Below, piece by piece: positions 17,344 to 25,434 of a stretch of DNA of 49,286 nucleotides. The notes beneath the pieces were generated by a model. It did not search any database and was not told where the DNA came from. It saw only the letters and a program-made list of their open reading frames with translations. Within the stretch, counting starts at the first letter, position 1; each line of letters starts with the position of its first letter. The translations under genes were made by a program, and so were the position numbers. The stretch is from NCBI GenBank assembly GCA_022562935.1, contig JADFOI010000007.1, positions 1 to 49,286 on the forward strand. The letters run 5' to 3'. Origin of the DNA: Acidobacteriota bacterium. Its GTDB lineage: Bacteria; Acidobacteriota; UBA6911; RPQK01; JADFOI01.

Positions 17344-18330
17344 ATGAAAAAAAGAATATTTAGCGGGATGCGGCCAACGGGTCGGCTGCATCTGGGGAAC
17401 TTCTTCGGAGCTCTGCAGAATTGGGTGAGTCTTCAGGATGAGTACGAGTGTATCTTCGGAATTGTGGACTACCATGCGTTGACTACCGATTACGGCGACG
17501 TGGATCCGATCGGTCAAAATGTCGTGGAGGTGGCCATCGACTGGCTGGCCAGTGGGATCGATCCCCAAAAATCCACCATCATGATCCAATCCCTTGTTCC
17601 CGAGCATGCCGAGCTTCATCTACTGCTCTCCATGATTGTCCCGCTGCCCTGGTTGGAGCGCGTTCCCACCTATAAGGAACAAATACGGCAACTCCCGGAA
17701 AAGGACCTTTTAACCTATGGTTTTCTGGGATACCCGCTGCTTCAGGCAGCCGATATTCTCATTTATAAAGCAGACGCGGTTCCGGTAGGCGAAGACCAGG
17801 TCGCCCATATTGAACTGTGTCGGGAAATCGCTCGACGCTTCAATCACTTCTACGGTGCCGTTTTTCCCGAGCCCCAGGCCAAGCTGACCCGGATGGCGCG
17901 TTTGCCGGGAACCGACGGCCGCAAGATGAGTAAGAGTTACGGCAACGAGATTCAGCTCTCCGAAGACCCCGAGAGCATTTCGAAAAAGGTCATGAAGATG
18001 ATGACGGATCCCGCTCGGGCACGCCGCACCGATCCGGGTAATCCCGAGGTGTGTCCCGTTTTTGATTATCACAAGCTTCTGACCGATGCTCAGGGCCGGA
18101 AGTGGGTGACCGAGGGTTGCACGACGGCGGGGATCGGTTGCACGGATTGCAAACAGCTGCTGCTGAAAAATATGCTTCCCGTCATCGAGCCGCTCCATAA
18201 AAAAAGATTGGAACTGGAGAGAGATACCGAGCAAGTCAAGAAGTGGCTAGTGGAGGGAAGCAGCAAGGCGCGGACTGTAGCCCAAGAGACCATGACCGAG
18301 GTACGTCAGGCCATGAAGATAGAGTACTAG
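17344..18330 (+). CDS. trpS: Tryptophanyl-tRNA synthetase
   Basis: It charges tRNA-Trp. From the ATG at 17344 it is 328 residues, the normal bacterial TrpS size. The class I signatures are clear: HLGNFFGAL (HIGH) near residue 20 and GRKMSKSYGNE (KMSKS) near 197-207. GMRPTGRLHLGN is diagnostic of TrpS over TyrS. An upstream in-frame extension overlapping the M50 gene is rejected. scpA begins 41 nt downstream, so M50-trpS-scpA-scpB are probably co-transcribed. Confidence 0.98.
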   Translation: MKKRIFSGMRPTGRLHLGNFFGALQNWVSLQDEYECIFGIVDYHALTTDYGDVDPIGQNVVEVAIDWLASGIDPQKSTIMIQSLVPEHAELHLLLSMIVPLPWLERVPTYKEQIRQLPEKDLLTYGFLGYPLLQAADILIYKADAVPVGEDQVAHIELCREIARRFNHFYGAVFPEPQAKLTRMARLPGTDGRKMSKSYGNEIQLSEDPESISKKVMKMMTDPARARRTDPGNPEVCPVFDYHKLLTDAQGRKWVTEGCTTAGIGCTDCKQLLLKNMLPVIEPLHKKRLELERDTEQVKKWLVEGSSKARTVAQETMTEVRQAMKIEY

Positions 18331-18371
18331 CGGTTGTTTTCTTGATGAGACTGGCGAGGTGAGGTCAAGGA

Positions 18372-19115
18372 GTGAGTCACCCATCCATGCATGTGCAAAC
18401 CGGGTCGCAAACGGAAGACTATACGGTCCAACTGGAGATATTTGAAGGCCCTCTGGACTTGCTCCTCCATCTCATCCGCCAACAAGAGATCGATATCTAC
18501 CAGATTCCCATCGCCCAGATCACCGATCAATATCTGCACTATCTGGACAAGATGAAGGATCTCAGCATCACCATCGCAGGCGACTTCCTGGTCATGGCCG
18601 CCACTTTGATTCATATCAAATCGGGGATGCTGCTTCCTGCTGAGCCCGGTTCTCAGATGGCTGAGGAGGTGGAGCAGTCGCGAAACGAACTGGTCGAGCG
18701 GTTGTTGGAGCACGAAAAGTTTAAACAGGCTGCCCAAATGCTCTATGAGCGTGAAACGGTTGAGCTCAGTGTGTGGCCCCCGGATGACAGCGAGTTTGAA
18801 GACCAGGAAAAGGAGCTCATATCGGCCACTGTGTTTGATCTGGTGAGTGCCTTTCACCGCATGATGGAACGCTATAAAGATCAGATCGTCCTGGAAATTC
18901 AGCATGAGGCGGTGTCCCTTGAAGAGAAACTCGAAGAGATTCGACGTCTGTTGACCGTGCAGGACGAATTCCTTTTCTCGCTGTTTTTTCAGAAAAAAAT
19001 ATCCCGTCTTCATCTTGCGGTTACCTTTGTTGCTTTGCTGGAGCTGACCAGGCTGCAGGAGATTCAACTGGTTCAAAAGGGTCTTTTCGAGGACATTCGT
19101 ATTCGGGCATGTTAG
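18372..19115 (+). CDS. scpA: Segregation and condensation protein A (kleisin)
   Basis: It bridges the SMC dimer and binds ScpB in the chromosome-condensing complex. It has 247 residues. The N-terminal YTVQLEIFEGPLDLLLHLIR and QEIDIYQIPIAQITDQYL are hallmarks of ScpA; the C-terminal winged helix (about 165-245) would contact the SMC head. A GTG start at 18372 is used; an ATG lies five codons later. It overlaps scpB by 7 nt. The SMC gene is not in the window. Confidence 0.95.
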   Translation: MSHPSMHVQTGSQTEDYTVQLEIFEGPLDLLLHLIRQQEIDIYQIPIAQITDQYLHYLDKMKDLSITIAGDFLVMAATLIHIKSGMLLPAEPGSQMAEEVEQSRNELVERLLEHEKFKQAAQMLYERETVELSVWPPDDSEFEDQEKELISATVFDLVSAFHRMMERYKDQIVLEIQHEAVSLEEKLEEIRRLLTVQDEFLFSLFFQKKISRLHLAVTFVALLELTRLQEIQLVQKGLFEDIRIRAC

Positions 19116-19642
19116 AAGCGGCACTGCCCAATCAGATCCTGGCTATTCTCTTTGTGGCAAAAGAGCCACTGACTCTTGATCAGCTGCAGGAAGTCTATCC
19201 CGACACACCGGTGGAGGAACTCCAGGAAAGTCTGGACCAGCTGATATCGGAATTTAACTCTTTTCAACGGGCCGTTGAGATTCGCCAGGTTGGGGGCGGC
19301 TATAGGATGACCACCCGCCCCAATCATCACGAGGACATTCGAAACTACCTGAAAACAAAGCCTTCCGCTAAACTGTCGTTAGCGGCCTTGGAGACACTGG
19401 CGGTGGTTGCCTACAAGCAACCTGTGACGCTCCCGGAAATCATGGACATCCGTGGGATCAAGGGAACCTCCACAATCCACACGCTGCTTGAGAAAAAGCT
19501 GATCGAACCCCGGGGGCGAAAGAAAGTCGTGGGGCGACCGATCATGTATGGGACCGCCAAGGAATTTACCCTTCATTTCGGGCTCAAGGACCTCTCCGAG
19601 CTGCCCACCTTAGAAGAACTGCAAGAGGTTCTCACCCCATAG
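19109..19642 (+). CDS. scpB: Segregation and condensation protein B
   Basis: It is the winged-helix partner that dimerises and binds ScpA in the SMC complex. It has 177 residues. Typical stretches are ILFVAKEPLTLDQL at the N-terminus, LAALETLAVVAYKQPVTLPE near 90-110 and IRGIKGTSTIHTLLEKKLIEP, followed by GRPIMYGTAKEFTLHFGLKD. Its start lies inside the end of scpA (7-nt overlap), so translation is coupled. rluB follows after 76 nt with its own -10-like box. Confidence 0.95.
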   Translation: MLEAALPNQILAILFVAKEPLTLDQLQEVYPDTPVEELQESLDQLISEFNSFQRAVEIRQVGGGYRMTTRPNHHEDIRNYLKTKPSAKLSLAALETLAVVAYKQPVTLPEIMDIRGIKGTSTIHTLLEKKLIEPRGRKKVVGRPIMYGTAKEFTLHFGLKDLSELPTLEELQEVLTP

Positions 19643-19695
19643 AAGGGCGGAGAAGCTCGAAACGGTCGTATTCCCTCCAAGCCCGGATGATGCAT

Positions 19696-19701
19696 TATAA
19701 G
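19696..19701 (+). promoter_or_regulatory. -10-like box TATAAG upstream of rluB
   Basis: CATTATAAGGG lies 17 nt before the ATG at 19719. An AAAGGAG ribosome site (19707-19713) sits between them. So this promoter, unlike several others in the window, would make a short but leadered transcript. Confidence 0.35.
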
Positions 19702-19718
19702 GGCTAAAAGGAGTCCTC

Positions 19719-20453
19719 ATGCTAGAGCGGCTACAGAAAGTTGTGGCAGCTGCAGGAGTCGCCTCGCGGCGAAAGGCAGAGCAGCTGATCCTGGAGGGGC
19801 GTGTCTCGGTCAATGGCCAAACCGTCACTCGATTGGGTACCAAAGTTGATCCTCGGAAGGATCACGTCAAGGTGGACGGCAAACTGATTCGGCCGGAGCC
19901 TCTGGAGTACTTTATCGTCAACAAACCCCAAGGTGTCCTGAGTGCCGCATCCGATCCTTCAAATCGCCCTCTTGTGACCCAGCTGGTACGCTCGCGAAGA
20001 AGACTTTATCCGGTAGGGAGACTGGACTTTCAGAGTGAAGGATTGATGATTCTGACCAATGATGGAGAATTGACCCGAGGGATCACTCGAGCAGGAAACC
20101 TGAAAAAGGTCTACCATGTCAAAGTGCACGGCCAACCCAGCCAGGAGAAACTGGATCGGCTTTGTGGCGGAATGAGAATTGAGGGGGAAAAGTTTGCCCG
20201 ATGCGAGATTAGGGAATTGAAGAGAGCTCGGAACTGTTGGTTTGAAGTGGTCCTTCGGGAGGGAAGGAACCGCCAGATTCGGCGCATGTTTGAACACGTG
20301 GGCCATCTGGTCATGCGGGTTCGCCGAACGGCGATTGGACCGCTGGTTTTGGGAGATCTTCCCCCCGGTGGTTATCGGAAGCTGACCTCCAGGGAAGTAC
20401 AATTGCTGCAGGAGAAGAAAAAACCGAAGCAAAAAAGTAAAAAATCAGGATAA
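19719..20453 (+). CDS. rluB: Ribosomal large-subunit pseudouridine synthase B-like
   Basis: This is an RsuA/RluB/E/F-family pseudouridine synthase of 244 residues acting on rRNA. An N-terminal S4 domain (LQKVVAAAGVASRRKAEQLI) is followed by the catalytic domain with the aspartate in LYPVGRLDFQSEGLMILTND. GRNRQIRRMFEHVGH is the conserved RNA-binding motif. The RluB assignment over RsuA or RluF rests on length and the usual scpB-rluB neighbourhood. The lysine-rich tail (EKKKPKQKSKKSG) is common. ribE begins 9 nt after the stop. Confidence 0.92.
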   Translation: MLERLQKVVAAAGVASRRKAEQLILEGRVSVNGQTVTRLGTKVDPRKDHVKVDGKLIRPEPLEYFIVNKPQGVLSAASDPSNRPLVTQLVRSRRRLYPVGRLDFQSEGLMILTNDGELTRGITRAGNLKKVYHVKVHGQPSQEKLDRLCGGMRIEGEKFARCEIRELKRARNCWFEVVLREGRNRQIRRMFEHVGHLVMRVRRTAIGPLVLGDLPPGGYRKLTSREVQLLQEKKKPKQKSKKSG

Positions 20454-20462
20454 TAGAGGGAG

Positions 20463-21683
20463 ATGTTTACCGGAATCGTTCAGGATATGGGAAAAATCCT
20501 TGCCAAGGAGCAGAGCGAGGATGGAGCCAGCTTTGAAATCGGATCGGAAAAAGTGCTGGCGGATCTCAAGCCTGGAGACAGTATCAGTGTGGATGGTGTC
20601 TGCCTGACGGTGGCAGAGAAGATGAAGGGGGCCATCCGGTTGGAGTTGGCACCCGAGACGCTCCGTTGCACTAACCTGGGAGAACGCCGCTCAGGGGATC
20701 AGGTGAATCTCGAGCTCTCGGCCAAACTGACCGATTTTCTGGGAGGACACCTGGTTCAGGGTCATGTGGACCAAACGGGTGAAGTTCTTGCCATCACGCC
20801 GGAAGGGAATTCCAAGATCTTTCGCATCGCCGCTCCAGCCGAGATCCTGCGATACTGCACCCTGAAAGGGAGTATCACGGTCAATGGAGTGAGCCTCACT
20901 CTCTCGGCCTTAGATTCAGAGAGCTTTGAAGTCACAATCATTCCCCACACCCTCAAGGTGACGAATTTTCAGCAGCTCGAGGTAGGCAACAGCGTGAATC
21001 TGGAAGCAGACGTGGTGAGCAAATACGTGGAATCCCACGTGAGTAAATACGTGGAATCCCATGTGCGGCGTCTTCTGGGACTGTTCGTAGGGTTCTTCTT
21101 TCTCAGCTCGACACTGCTTTTGGGAGGCGATTTTGCTCTGGGCCCAAAGTCGATACTGGTTTATTCCAACCAATCCCTCGAGCAGAAGGAAACCCAATTT
21201 GTGTTGCGACTAGCCCGGTATCGCCCCGACATTTTCCTGGAGTGGGAGTCCAGGACCGATCAAGGGACCATTCATCTTCACCGAAAGGCCGTCAGCAAAG
21301 CCGGGAGGTTTACCGTCAGTTCGCTGTTTGATGTGGGTGTCGATGTGGAATCTTCTGAAGTGATGACGCTCTGGCTGTCCGAGAAGATGTACCGGGATCT
21401 CATCGAAAAGGGGGAGGCCCGGATTGCGCTCAATCGCTCGCCGATAACACTGACCCTCAAGGATGCGGGAACCTACAGTTTGACCATTAATAAACAGGTT
21501 GAGGAGATTCCTGTCATCCATGTGGAGGACAATCGGAAGGGTTCCTGGACCTTTCATAAAAGCGGCGAAAACCCACTTCTAGTGGAGTATGTCACTCCTT
21601 ACTTCCATCAATACCTGAAAACGGTCTCCACGGATCCGAGCAATAAACTCCGCTGGATCAACGAGTTACCTCCCGTTAGATAG
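20463..21683 (+). CDS. ribE: Riboflavin synthase fused to a signal-peptide-like segment and an unknown domain
   Basis: Residues 1-200 are riboflavin synthase alpha chain with two lumazine-binding barrels: MFTGIVQ and DSISVDGVCLTV in the first, GGHLVQGHVDQ, KGSITVNGVSLT and HTLKVTN in the second. It dismutates two 6,7-dimethyl-8-ribityllumazines. The normal protein ends near residue 200, but here the frame continues to 406. Residues 201-225 (VRRLLGLFVGFFFLSSTLLL) look like a signal peptide or membrane segment. Residues 226-406 form an unrecognised, probably beta-rich domain. The junction holds a 24-bp tandem duplication. The codon for V201 is GTG and could start a separate exported protein. 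Whether this is one fusion protein or two in-frame genes without a stop between them is not settled. Confidence 0.88.
   Translation: MFTGIVQDMGKILAKEQSEDGASFEIGSEKVLADLKPGDSISVDGVCLTVAEKMKGAIRLELAPETLRCTNLGERRSGDQVNLELSAKLTDFLGGHLVQGHVDQTGEVLAITPEGNSKIFRIAAPAEILRYCTLKGSITVNGVSLTLSALDSESFEVTIIPHTLKVTNFQQLEVGNSVNLEADVVSKYVESHVSKYVESHVRRLLGLFVGFFFLSSTLLLGGDFALGPKSILVYSNQSLEQKETQFVLRLARYRPDIFLEWESRTDQGTIHLHRKAVSKAGRFTVSSLFDVGVDVESSEVMTLWLSEKMYRDLIEKGEARIALNRSPITLTLKDAGTYSLTINKQVEEIPVIHVEDNRKGSWTFHKSGENPLLVEYVTPYFHQYLKTVSTDPSNKLRWINELPPVR
21015..21062 (+). repeat. 24-bp tandem duplication at the riboflavin synthase fusion joint
   Basis: Two consecutive 24-bp units (21015-21038 and 21039-21062) differ at two positions and each encodes VSKYVESH (residues 185-192 and 193-200). 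The first unit matches the normal C-terminal helix of riboflavin synthase. The second leads into GTG CGG CGT, the first codons of the signal-peptide-like segment. Confidence 0.9.
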
Positions 21684-21724
21684 AAAATCCGCAGTCGCTT
21701 CTGGGGTGTGATGGGGAATTTCGC

Positions 21725-21730
21725 TATAAT
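21725..21730 (+). promoter_or_regulatory. -10 box TATAAT upstream of ribB
   Basis: CGCTATAATATCGC is placed 27 nt before the ATG at 21758, with an AAGGAG ribosome site close to the start codon. No clear -35 box is seen. ribB could thus be transcribed apart from ribE. No FMN riboswitch is recognisable in the 74-nt gap. Confidence 0.4.
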
Positions 21731-21757
21731 ATCGCTCACCTATTCATCAAGGAGAAT

Positions 21758-22894
21758 ATGCCTTTAGACAAAGTTAAAGACGCCATCGACGACTTTCGGG
21801 ACGGGAAAATGGTCATCGTCATCGACGAGGAAGATCGTGAGAACGAGGGCGATCTAACCCTAGCCGCGGAAAAAGTTACTCCCGAGATCATCAATTTCAT
21901 GGCCAAATATGGACGGGGGTTGATCTGTATGCCCATGACGGGCGAGCGGTTGCGCGAGTTGAACATTCCCCTGATGGTGGCCAAGAATGAATCGATTCAT
22001 GGAACGGCTTTTTGTGTGAGCATTGAGGCACGCCGTAACGTGTCCACCGGTATTTCTGCCTCCGATCGTGCCATCACCATTCAAACCGCGGTGGATCCCA
22101 AATCCCAGCCGGGAGATCTGATCCGGCCGGGTCATATTTTCCCGCTGCGAGCGCGTCGAGGTGGAGTCTTGAAGCGAGCAGGGCAGACAGAGGCCGCTGT
22201 GGATATGGCTCGGATCGCAGGGCTCTCTCCAGCCGGCGTCATCTGTGAAATCATGAACGACGATGGGACCATGGCGCGGCTTCCGGAGTTGAAGGTATTT
22301 GGCAAGAAGCATGACCTCAGGATTATCTCTGTTGTCGATCTGATTCATTTTCGTCTCAAGACCGAGCAATTTGTCAGACAGGTCCAAAAAGTGCCCTTCG
22401 ATTCAGAGTTTGGACGGTTCGAGCTCTGCCTATTTGAAAATGAATTAGAGGGTGATCTCCATCTGGCATTGGTGAAGGGGGATCTTAAAGGGAAGGAACC
22501 CGTGCTGGTGCGGGTTCAGAAGGAATCGGTGCTCGGAGATGTATTCTTGACCTTGAAGAGTGATCAGGGACGGGAACTCAGACGTTCACTTGAAATGATT
22601 GAGCAGGCGGGACGAGGTGTTCTCGTCTATCTCCGGATAAGAAGTGAAGAAAGAATACTTATGCGGGAGTTTCAGCAGCATAAGGTAGCACTAGAGGAGC
22701 AGGAACTCCAGCTCGGCCAACCGCACACGGTTGATTTTAGAGACTACGGGATCGGGGCCCAAATTCTTGCCAGTTTAGGCCTTCACAGGATTCGGCTCTT
22801 AACCAATCATCCCAAAAAAATGGTGGGATTGGAGGGATTCGAACTCGACGTTGTGGAACAGATCCCGATCGAAATCAAAGAGTCGGTGAGCTGA
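21758..22894 (+). CDS. ribB: 3,4-dihydroxy-2-butanone-4-phosphate synthase with a degenerate GTP cyclohydrolase II-like domain (RibBX type)
   Basis: Residues 1-205 are a complete Rib[11 protein letters not shown] (23-32), [16 protein letters not shown] and [21 protein letters not shown]. It makes the four-carbon unit of riboflavin from ribulose 5-phosphate. Residues 206-378 align with GTP cyclohydrolase II, but the three zinc cysteines are replaced: C to S257, and the CDC pair to S268 and Q270. The GQEGRGIGL region after GVLVYLR reads IRSEERILM. The later DYGIGAQIL and RLLTNHPKK are kept. This matches the published RibBX variant, in which the RibA-like part is not catalytic. A working GTP cyclohydrolase II would have to be encoded elsewhere. 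Confidence 0.92.
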   Translation: MPLDKVKDAIDDFRDGKMVIVIDEEDRENEGDLTLAAEKVTPEIINFMAKYGRGLICMPMTGERLRELNIPLMVAKNESIHGTAFCVSIEARRNVSTGISASDRAITIQTAVDPKSQPGDLIRPGHIFPLRARRGGVLKRAGQTEAAVDMARIAGLSPAGVICEIMNDDGTMARLPELKVFGKKHDLRIISVVDLIHFRLKTEQFVRQVQKVPFDSEFGRFELCLFENELEGDLHLALVKGDLKGKEPVLVRVQKESVLGDVFLTLKSDQGRELRRSLEMIEQAGRGVLVYLRIRSEERILMREFQQHKVALEEQELQLGQPHTVDFRDYGIGAQILASLGLHRIRLLTNHPKKMVGLEGFELDVVEQIPIEIKESVS

Positions 22895-22902
22895 CTTTCT
22901 TC

Positions 22903-23922
22903 TCAGCCCTTTTCGACCAGGTATCCTTCCCGGTGGTGGACCTTTAGTTTGTCCGGTTTTCCATCGCCATCAATGTCTGCTACCACTTCTACCTTGATCT
23001 TTCGAAACTTGCCATCCTTCTTGGTATTGGTCGAGACATAGCCTAAGGAATACTGGTTTCTGAGCAGTGCCGAGATGGTTTGAAAGATTCCCTTGTATGC
23101 CTGCACAAAGCGAGGGAAAAAAGCCACTCCACCCGTGTATTTGGCAAAGTACTTGAGGACGGCCTCGGCCTGGTAAAGATCCATGCGGGCGCTGGTGCCG
23201 TAGTCGTTGCGAACGCGTGCATTTCCACCCAAACTGATGGTGTAAATCACCACGTTTCCCTCTTTCACTTTATCCATAATCTGGTCTAGATTCTTTTTGC
23301 TGAAGGTATCCAGCCCCGAGGAGACCAGGATCATGGCCACTTTGCCCTCCACGTCTGCTACCCGATCGAGCACGTCGTAGACGGCGTCATAGAGATTACT
23401 TTCCCGGAAGGCGGGATAATTTAACTTGCGAAGGGCGTTGAAGACTTCAGCCTTGTTTTGAGTGAAGTCCACAAGAATCTCAGGCCGAATGTCATAAGCC
23501 ACCACTGCAACCCAATCTTCCGGACGCATCTGATCGGCGAACAGATGAGAGCCCAGCCAGGCCTCATACAGCCACTCCCAGGGGATCACACTGCTGTACT
23601 CGGTGACCAGGACGGCCGTGATGGGCGCTTCAATGGGAGTAAAGAAAGTGACGGTCTGCTCGACCTTTTCTTCGTAGACTTTAAAGTGTTCCTTTCGAAG
23701 TCCCTGGATGAGATTTCCATTTTTATCCTGAACCGTGACGTCCACTTGAACCTGTTCGACAGCAACACTTATGGAAGTCCTGCCCTGCGGTTTTTCCTCT
23801 TGTTCTTCAATGGGCTTACCCTCTCTTTGTGCTTGAACGGCATCGGAAAAAATGCCCCAGAACAGGGCAAACACAACCAGGATCAAGGCACCGAAGAGCT
23901 TCTTCAGGGTAGGCGTGTTCAC
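22903..23922 (-). CDS. VWFA-related exported protein with a degenerate metal site
   Basis: This is a 339-residue member of the acidobacterial VWFA-related family. An N-terminal signal or anchor (FGALILVVFALFWGIFSDAVQAQ) is followed by the family lead VEQVQVDVTVQDKNGNLIQGL and HFKVYEEKVEQTVTFF. The von Willebrand A core follows, but the MIDAS DxSxS motif is replaced by E-Y-S-S-V (108-112), so normal metal coordination is doubtful. The C-terminus NQYSLGYVSTNTKKDGKFRKIKVEV is typical of the family. The start is GTG at 23922, 6 nt after a TAATAT box. It converges with ribB with only 8 nt between stops. Function unknown. Confidence 0.85.
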   Translation of the reverse strand: MNTPTLKKLFGALILVVFALFWGIFSDAVQAQREGKPIEEQEEKPQGRTSISVAVEQVQVDVTVQDKNGNLIQGLRKEHFKVYEEKVEQTVTFFTPIEAPITAVLVTEYSSVIPWEWLYEAWLGSHLFADQMRPEDWVAVVAYDIRPEILVDFTQNKAEVFNALRKLNYPAFRESNLYDAVYDVLDRVADVEGKVAMILVSSGLDTFSKKNLDQIMDKVKEGNVVIYTISLGGNARVRNDYGTSARMDLYQAEAVLKYFAKYTGGVAFFPRFVQAYKGIFQTISALLRNQYSLGYVSTNTKKDGKFRKIKVEVVADIDGDGKPDKLKVHHREGYLVEKG

Positions 23923-23928
23923 GCTCTT

Positions 23929-23934
23929 ATATTA
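23929..23934 (-). promoter_or_regulatory. -10-like box TAATAT 6 nt before a GTG start
   Basis: The minus strand reads CTAATATAAGAGCGTG. TAATAT ends 6 nt before the GTG at 23922; TATAAG overlaps it with 3 nt spacing. No ribosome site is visible, consistent with a leaderless start. Confidence 0.4.
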
Positions 23935-24045
23935 GCACACGAAAAGAAAGGGGATGACAGGAAAACTGTCCAGGAAGGAACATTCTGACCTCCCGGACCC
24001 GTCAGAGTTTAAGGGCCGGCCACCCGGGGCCTGTCCCAATCTCTT

Positions 24046-25380
24046 TTAGCTGCCAATGAGGATGAAACGCAGGTCCATGACGTTGGTCAGGGTTGGACCG
24101 GTCATGATCAAGTCGCCCAGTTCAGCAAAGAAATGATAGGAATCGTTACGGTCCAGCGAGTCCTGTATGGAGAGATTCCTTTCCCGTGCCCTTCGGGCGG
24201 TTTCTGGGGAAGCCAGGGCACCAGCGGCATCGGTGGGGCCGTCCGTTCCATCGGATCCCACACTTGCAAACAAGACCCGGGAGTGGCTCCAATTGGCGAT
24301 CTCGCGAGCACACCAGAGAGCAAACTCCTGATTTCTCCCTCCCTTTCCGGTCCCGGTCATCCGCACCGTGGTTTCACCTCCTGAAATGACACAGCAGGGC
24401 GGATGAATGGGATCTCCAGTCTCGAGGGCCTGGCGTGCAATGGCGACGTGTGTGAGGGCTACATCTGCCGTGTTTCCGGTAATGGAAGAGGACAGGATCA
24501 GCGGTGAAAAGCCGAGTTGGCGAGCCTTCTCAGCTGCGGCCTCAAGAGCCTGCATGTTGCAGCCCACGATAACATTGTGCACTCTCTCGAAACGGGGATC
24601 ACCCGGTTTGGGTGTTTCCTCGCTGCCCGGAGTGCCGGCAGCTCCCGATTTGAGATGCTTCAGTACAGACTGCGGGATTTTCTTTTCAAGACCATATCGA
24701 TAAATGATCTCCATGCACTGTGAGAAAGTGGTGGGATCCGGGTTTGTGGGGCCGGAAGCAATGCTTGCCAGATCATCCCCCACCACATCGGAGAGTAACA
24801 GGGTGATCACTTCAGCGCCCTGGGTGTAATTGAGCAGCTGTCCTCCTTTGACACGACTCAGGTGTTTGCGAATGGTGTTGATTTCCTGGATGGTGGCTTC
24901 GCTTCGCAGCAGCAGGGCTGAGGCTTCCTGCTTCTCCTTAAAGGTGATGGCCGAGACCGGTGCGGGGAGCAGGGCAGAGCCCCCTCCTGAAATAACGACC
25001 AATAGAAGATCGTTCTTCTGGAGGTTTTCCTGGAGGAAGGCTAAGATACGTTGGGTGGACTCGTACCCTCCTTGATCCGGGTCGGGATGATTTCCCTCAA
25101 GGACCTTGGTCTTTTGAAGAGTACCACCATGGCCGTATTTCACGACCACCATTCCCGCTTCCAATTCATCCCCCAGAACGCCTTCTACGGCGCGAGCCAT
25201 GGGAAGTCCTGCCTTGCCAGCGCCGATGAGAAAAACCCGCCGCTGGCTAAGAGAGTAAGTCTTGTCCGTGACTTGCAGTTGACCGTCCTTTTGACTCAAA
25301 AAACGGAGTACGGCACGTTCTGGATCGACGGCTTCAAGAGCGCTGCGCTGAATGTGTGCAAGTACCGACCTCAGTTCCAC
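24046..25380 (-). CDS. Glycerate kinase, type II (DUF4147/MOFRL)
   Basis: It phosphorylates glycerate, in this family usually to 2-phosphoglycerate. It has 444 residues, normal for the class. The N-terminal DUF4147 part contains LIGAGKAGLPMARAVE, GNHPDPDQGGYEST and VVISGGGSALLPAPV. The C-terminal MOFRL part contains CVISGGETTVRMTGTGKGGRNQEFAL and SVGSDGTDGPTDAAGA. The start is GTG at 25380, 6 nt after TATAAT. The gene diverges from a GT81 glycosyltransferase, whose relatives use 3-phosphoglycerate as acceptor, so a shared glycerate-based solute pathway is possible but is an inference. Confidence 0.94.
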   Translation of the reverse strand: MELRSVLAHIQRSALEAVDPERAVLRFLSQKDGQLQVTDKTYSLSQRRVFLIGAGKAGLPMARAVEGVLGDELEAGMVVVKYGHGGTLQKTKVLEGNHPDPDQGGYESTQRILAFLQENLQKNDLLLVVISGGGSALLPAPVSAITFKEKQEASALLLRSEATIQEINTIRKHLSRVKGGQLLNYTQGAEVITLLLSDVVGDDLASIASGPTNPDPTTFSQCMEIIYRYGLEKKIPQSVLKHLKSGAAGTPGSEETPKPGDPRFERVHNVIVGCNMQALEAAAEKARQLGFSPLILSSSITGNTADVALTHVAIARQALETGDPIHPPCCVISGGETTVRMTGTGKGGRNQEFALWCAREIANWSHSRVLFASVGSDGTDGPTDAAGALASPETARRARERNLSIQDSLDRNDSYHFFAELGDLIMTGPTLTNVMDLRFILIGS

Positions 25381-25385
25381 GGGAC

Positions 25386-25393
25386 CATTATAG
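25386..25393. promoter_or_regulatory. Shared divergent -10 core CATTATAG between glycerate kinase and GT81
   Basis: On the minus strand CTATAATG gives TATAAT ending 6 nt before the GTG of glycerate kinase. On the plus strand TATAGG ends 4 nt before a TTG at 25399 and about 40 nt before the preferred GTG start of the glycosyltransferase. The 8-mer is identical to the one between ccsA and the site-2 protease. Confidence 0.45.
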
Positions 25394-25434
25394 GCTTCTT
25401 GTCCGAATGGGTCTCAAATGATAGACTTCAAGCC

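Noticed and set aside
18327-19124. 265-codon minus-strand frame
   Set aside because: It is antisense to scpA; no domain and no start signal.
21684-21757. FMN riboswitch before ribB
   Set aside because: The gap is 74 nt and lacks the conserved RFN stem sequences.
25051-25434. N-terminal extension of the GT81 frame
   Set aside because: It is antisense to glycerate kinase; the family start MSDFHQ is at 25435 and the extension shows no similarity to GT81 proteins.
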